This document shows, piece by piece, positions 61,301-64,000 of a stretch of DNA of 64,000 nucleotides (position 1 is the first letter of the stretch; each line of letters begins with the position of its first letter). The notes below the pieces were generated by a model. That model was given only the letters and a program-made list of their open reading frames with translations. It made no database searches and was not told the origin of the DNA. Made by a program: the position numbers and the translations under genes. Source of the stretch: Gaetbulibacter_A sp043876815 (lineage in GTDB: Bacteria; Bacteroidota; Bacteroidia; Flavobacteriales; Flavobacteriaceae); contig NZ_JBAWKA010000001.1 in NCBI RefSeq assembly GCF_043876815.1, forward strand, positions 1,054,001-1,118,000. The letters run 5' to 3'.

Positions 61301-64000
61301 AATGAACGCGAGTTTTATGGTTTCAGCAAAGTCATTACCAATAATCTAGATATCCAAAGTAACCGAAGTATTTACAGATCGGTGGTTGAAAACTATAACA
61401 CTGAGAATTACTATACCAAAGGTCTATTGTCCTCAGTGGTTATTCAGGACGCCGAAGGCAATAAATTTACCGAGACAGTGAATAACTATGCTTTAAAGGA
61501 TATTTACTCAGGGGAGACCGCATCAAATACTAATTCAGATGACGGTGTATTTTTTCCCGCTTTGGAAAAAACTCAAACACGCTACTACGAAGGACAATCT
61601 GAACCGGAGAAGATTTCCAGTCAGGAATATAGCTATGATGCTATCGGAAATCTGATCAAATATACTGATTTTGGGGACGAGGATACCGAAGATGATTATA
61701 CTACATTTATAAGTTATCACCATATTCCCTCGGCTAACATATTAGATATTCCTTCCTTGATTGAAGTTAAAAGCAATGGAAAAACCTATAGGAAACGCAG
61801 TTCAGAAATAGATCAGAATACTGGGAAAATCACCAAACTAAGTAAATATTTAGAAAATGGTGATAAGGCAGATTCTGATATGACTTACGATGCATTTGGC
61901 AATCTAACTGAAATTAAAAATCCTGAGAATATCGATGGTGACCGATTTTTTTATAAATACCAATATGACCCTGAAGTTTCAACTTATATTACCTCCATAA
62001 CAGATGCCTACGGCTATACTTCTAAAACGGATTACGACTATCGATTTGGTAAAATACTTCTGAATACTGATATCAATAACCAGCCAGTTAAATATGAATT
62101 GGATGAGGTGGGTAGAATACAAAGGATAACCGGACCAATGGAATTGGCTCAGGGCAAACCCTATACTATGGCCGTGGAATATAATATTGACAGTGAGGTT
62201 CCCTGGGCACGAACGAAACATTATGATCCGCAGCATACGGATAATGACATGGAAATTATCACCTTTATTGATGGATTGAAACGAACGATTCAAATAAAAA
62301 AGGATGCCTCTTTATTTTCTGATAAATCTACTCAGGATGAGGAACAAATGATTGTTTCAGGAATTTCGAAATACGACGCATTTGGCCGTGATATTGAAAC
62401 CTATTATCCACTCACTGAACCTAAAGGCAATGAATCACAAATAACTGAGCAACATGATCAAGTGCCTCCGGCAACTTTCAGTTATGATGTTTTAGATAGA
62501 GTTACTGAAATAAAAGATCCCGACGGAACGATTTCCAGACAGGATTATGGGTTTGGGGCAGATCGCGAAGGTCATATTCAATTCACCACCAAGTTTACTG
62601 ATGGAAACGGTGTGATAAAGGAAGAGTTTAGAAATGTAAGGCAGCTAACAACCTCGGTTAAAGAACAGTATAGTCAGGGTAACGACGTTTGGACTAGTTA
62701 CAAATATAGTCCTGTGAATTCCCTGATAGATGTTATAGATGATCAGGAAAACCATATGACTATTAATTATGATTGGTTGGGGAGACGCACCGAAATCACA
62801 CATCCGGATTTAGGAACCACCAGTTATGTTTTTGACCTTAATAATAATCTTGTTAAAAAAATATCATCTAATCTTAAAAAAACGGGAAATGCCATTACCT
62901 ATGGATATGAATTTGAAAGATTAACCCAAATATCATATCCCGAAAACCCACAGAATAATGTGAAATACACCTATGGAAAAGCCCAAACTGAAGGTCATGG
63001 TGCCGGCCGTGTGGTCCTTCAGGAGGATGCTACAGGGGCTCAGGAGTTTTACTATAATCCCATAGGTTCTCTTACCAAGAATATTCGTACGATAATTGTT
63101 CCTGATAAAAGACCACTTACCTACGAAACCCACTGGGAGTACGATACTTGGGGAAGAGTACTTAAAATGACATACCCTGATAAAGAACAGGTTACATACA
63201 GCTATAATTTAGGAGGTAATCTGGCTTCTATGGGAGGAGATAAAGATGGTGGTAAAAGCGATTATTTGAAACGTTTGGGTTACAATAAGTTTGAGCAGGT
63301 GGTGTATTTAGGTTACGGAAATGGCACTGAAATGGATTATCATTATTTTACGAATGATTTTGGCTTATTGCAGTCTATGGAAGCTAATACTCCAGACCAT
63401 CGAACCTTGATGAATAATCATTACACTTATGATGATGCTGACAATATTTTAGCAATTCAAAACAAAGCGACCAATAAGCGAAGTAATGTTATGGGAGGCG
63501 AGAGCGATTATAACCTCAAATATGATGATTTATATCGCCTTACTTCGGCTACCGGAATCCAGAAAAAAGCCTCTCAGGAAAATCAGTTTGAACTTGAAAT
63601 GTCCTATAATAGTATTCATAATATTATCTCAAAAAATCAAATTCAGCGATTCAAAAATCAAAAGCAAAAGGATTGGGGTACTCGCAAGAAAATGACCTAT
63701 GACTATAAATATGAATATGATGAAAACCAACCTCATGCGCCAATTCATATTGGAGAACAGACCCTTACTTATGATCTCAACGGTAATCTAACAGGGGTTA
63801 CTCAGGATCAAAGTGGCCGGGAACGGAAGCTGGTTTGGGACGAAGAAAATCGAATTATGGCCATTGCTGATAATGGCGCTATTTTTAGTTATGTTTATGA
63901 TGCTGAAAATCAACGGGTTCTTAAAAGCAATGGCGGAGGGCAAATGGTGGCTATAAACGGCGATGTTAAAGCAGGAAAGGGTAGTATCGGTAATTATACG
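55304..64000 (+). CDS. Giant SpvB/TcdB-like RHS-repeat protein, 3' end beyond the window
   Basis: The frame from ATG 55304 stays open for 2899 codons to the last base, so the gene is incomplete here. Signal peptide MKKKYFNFLAFVLIFSIGVQ. Residues ~1-430 are beta-rich surface domains. The SpvB-type domain begins near 437: MGTATLSYPIEIPAGRQGIQ, YNSDGGSDWLGLGWDL. FG-GAP-like blades follow (DINGDGLDDKVF, DMNGDGYPDIVSF, DFDGDGFPDLLAS near 1910). A TcdB middle domain ends with NEREFYGFSKV near 2003. RHS/YD repeats run from ~2100 to the edge (YDAFGNLTEIKNP, YDVLDRVTEIKDPDG, YDWLGRRTEITHPD, YDLNGNLTGVTQD). Tc-toxin-like RHS shells enclose a C-terminal effector, not visible here. It is preceded by a T9SS-sorted protein. 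Confidence 0.88.
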   Translation, partial: MKKKYFNFLAFVLIFSIGVQKVFSIDNIRPSGSNPPLEWYYPSEELEGSIGVFEDLPLDNPSDNVFTITIKDLPKGPVEVWLSYELYGVADYTGISYSINDQLSTGGIFAIISSGWHPQKERIKKEWLKPGKNLIRFTLPKNSKYNYKIRNLGVKMRAVGSEDRGIVINKPFNRLYTNNQAYLKGFITGSNGNQAKVFIDDEPISLVGSGFEAILNISRIDQDNNKTIKAIFPDGEIIQKRVSFQPYAKTFLVNSVSPRSLEIETNQFVPGKSFDILLAGAKVSLGPHAFKNSKTISLNALRVVDLPSLNANIINVTNTHDGYRFLPYGISMEENAMVSLEYQKEKIPDGYTENDIRTFYFNNELKKWMVLRKVRLDKENQQIISEINQFTDLINGVLMVPNAPETLGFIPTTMQNMKVANPSVGVNTIEPPQSNSMGTATLSYPIEIPAGRQGIQPEINIQYNSDGGSDWLGLGWDLQLGSITIETRWGVPRYLHDKESETYLLEGEQLWPVAHRNELVERTPEKRFYKRIEGDFTKIIRHGNNPTNYWWEVTNKSGVRYSYGGSSNLGTIDENAVLRDANNNIAKWGLVEMRDLNGNFCKYEYSKVQDPGISGGTVPGYNNYPKKIVYTGHGSSVGSYVIDFIRDRELGEELRKDVSIDALFGFKKVSNDLLRKIEVSFKGNKIRSYELNYIEGAFFKTLLSRITQLDASDMVFNHHEFSYYDDVDSENGYEPYMPDAYWEGPDDDISGNNFLDKSSMLGGSNSAGGGFGMAVTVGPFDGLLFTKDNTAGANVGANLSRFNGLIAFIDINGDGLDDKVFKSNSTSGLYFRPNLSDKQGNILFGDPIEITGISDFEVGWNSSVNWGVESNFIVRAAKDNAITTNVTNTYFADVNGDKLMDIVKRGTVYFNRLIDGVPTFSTTSAGTPSPIFANNAIDGDIVQPETEEEKQQRIDDNPLHDVIRVWEAPYKGIVNIYAPVSLLKPDDPAIVGAEDGVRVAIQRGGTELWSKIIDPEDFSQHLPASVAEVSINAGDRIYFRVQSIENGTNDQVIWKPIITYLNFGSQRMDANELPVFQFNSYKDFLLSAPMSIGMPIDGTITIEGHLTKPLTSDNMILEIVKEGKGTAEVSTLTITKAPLLARKCKIILNGTEHTLSTIRGSENELATELNKEINKITGYRSTVSENVITITSDYPRSEIDLQFDPFRAPSMKAEAKTTVQGEDGDRRVFKHLDLQWNDVEMNTDITLENVTVEKDDELFFRLLSDTDIPWPAIEWHPRVYYTASSDPDFTDVTDDEDNPLLEYFPVVDHSIYNKSITPTGSWKPEQKDTISVLPKLPNNIIIQSDDITVDDNENKIIFTIKKANELVHKEEREVVFVPEPFSGLDVYRVELPDNFSSQELIVDDNEEYFFDFYLKNTKVALSLVLSQVELSISDETTLISAGIHTIRAEDPIFGSMYRGWGQFAYNGNRARGENPINEKDLKFDDSYYNDNSEIDGTESQEEIISSLENSGGNDPSKTVFIYMTPDVRKLSYLGYDDLTYVKRDSVSSSRLGMDDINQISPISDDGPSGGTGAKAIRIVNVTYNRSIQGGFRQVVGNVSLGTTNQSYNYMDMNGDGYPDIVSFLKIQYTLPTGGLQKKALDLNDDLNGSDITLHGSLGVNGGGEMINSNRFTKAKSGNKAGKAGKTAAAQGTFGINGSINGDLVAFSFIDINNDGLPDKVKADGNVALNLGYKFSDYEKWDFLGINEGQTISIGAGLAVNISYGSIEAGLGLSRSWNIPRLNLQDINGDGLLDWILDDEVKLPMDLDLVKELDPDIFNSIETPLDSLVLKEDIMVRINTGNGFSDRIPWKNAKKIGKEKTLGSSVNAAFTACIPILVPPGIPVAKVCFNPDADVSRGFSKSTFRISDFDGDGFPDLLASNSQNHMQVNKSAIGRTNLLKEVIRPLGAKFTFNYQALGNTYDLPQSRWTLSQVEIFDGFKGDGADTLVNTFEYKHGKYNRNEREFYGFSKVITNNLDIQSNRSIYRSVVENYNTENYYTKGLLSSVVIQDAEGNKFTETVNNYALKDIYSGETASNTNSDDGVFFPALEKTQTRYYEGQSEPEKISSQEYSYDAIGNLIKYTDFGDEDTEDDYTTFISYHHIPSANILDIPSLIEVKSNGKTYRKRSSEIDQNTGKITKLSKYLENGDKADSDMTYDAFGNLTEIKNPENIDGDRFFYKYQYDPEVSTYITSITDAYGYTSKTDYDYRFGKILLNTDINNQPVKYELDEVGRIQRITGPMELAQGKPYTMAVEYNIDSEVPWARTKHYDPQHTDNDMEIITFIDGLKRTIQIKKDASLFSDKSTQDEEQMIVSGISKYDAFGRDIETYYPLTEPKGNESQITEQHDQVPPATFSYDVLDRVTEIKDPDGTISRQDYGFGADREGHIQFTTKFTDGNGVIKEEFRNVRQLTTSVKEQYSQGNDVWTSYKYSPVNSLIDVIDDQENHMTINYDWLGRRTEITHPDLGTTSYVFDLNNNLVKKISSNLKKTGNAITYGYEFERLTQISYPENPQNNVKYTYGKAQTEGHGAGRVVLQEDATGAQEFYYNPIGSLTKNIRTIIVPDKRPLTYETHWEYDTWGRVLKMTYPDKEQVTYSYNLGGNLASMGGDKDGGKSDYLKRLGYNKFEQVVYLGYGNGTEMDYHYFTNDFGLLQSMEANTPDHRTLMNNHYTYDDADNILAIQNKATNKRSNVMGGESDYNLKYDDLYRLTSATGIQKKASQENQFELEMSYNSIHNIISKNQIQRFKNQKQKDWGTRKKMTYDYKYEYDENQPHAPIHIGEQTLTYDLNGNLTGVTQDQSGRERKLVWDEENRIMAIADNGAIFSYVYDAENQRVLKSNGGGQMVAINGDVKAGKGSIGNYT

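Noticed and set aside
56964..63695. Many short frames on both strands in the last 8 kb
   Set aside because: They overlap the single long RHS frame, which has coherent domains throughout; all are shadows.

Overview
The window is a piece of a Bacteroidota chromosome, most likely a Flavobacteriaceae member. Evidence: AT-rich DNA, TAnnTTTG-type -7 boxes, SusC/SusD proteins, a type IX secretion C-terminal domain, a Nudix-type AraR regulator, and Bacteroidota-style lipoproteins. No rRNA or tRNA genes were recognised.

Region 1 (about 1-23,150) is an accessory region. It starts with a small operon typical of integrative elements (excisionase-like HTH protein, replication-initiator-like protein, DnaC-like helicase loader). 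A defence island follows: an EEP-family nuclease, two DUF2971-like proteins, a one-polypeptide type IIG restriction-modification enzyme, an ApeA-like HEPN ribonuclease, the 3' remnant of an Abi_2/AbiF gene, a NERD-domain nuclease and an AbiEi/AbiEii toxin-antitoxin pair. Inside the island, between two ~185 bp direct repeats, sits a potassium/ion block: TerC, a KdpD/KdpE-like two-component system, TrkH, TrkA and a small lipoprotein. The right part (about 19.9-22.9 kb) holds a GC-rich non-coding stretch and a tight leftward operon of small membrane proteins, a DUF5675 protein and a conserved-looking protein of unknown function. A small DNA-binding-like protein is divergent to it, and a candidate terminator-ended small RNA lies to its right. 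REP-like palindromic repeats are scattered through the region, and two clusters lie in frame inside the type IIG gene.

Region 2 (23,223-51,965) is a complete L-arabinan/arabinoside utilisation locus. It contains a GH39-like enzyme (minus strand), the AraR repressor, SusC/SusD plus an FG-GAP/UnbV lipoprotein, GH51, three GH43, GH127 and a CBM-containing GH51, then araB-araD-araA, a periplasmic aldose 1-epimerase, a sodium/sugar symporter and a GH27 enzyme with a beta-L-arabinopyranosidase-like active site. Four copies of one palindrome (TTTTACAA/AAGTGT...ACACTTGTAAAA type) stand before the four transcription units and are the predicted AraR operators. The likely flow: surface and periplasmic enzymes strip and cut arabinan, SusCD imports oligomers, released arabinose is mutarotated, carried in by the symporter, and converted by AraA, AraB and AraD to D-xylulose-5-phosphate.

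Region 3 (52,064-64,000): a strong bidirectional terminator separates the locus from a CHRD-domain lipoprotein (minus). Then come a T9SS-sorted cell-surface protein and a very large SpvB/TcdB-like RHS-repeat protein whose reading frame is open for 2899 codons to the window edge.
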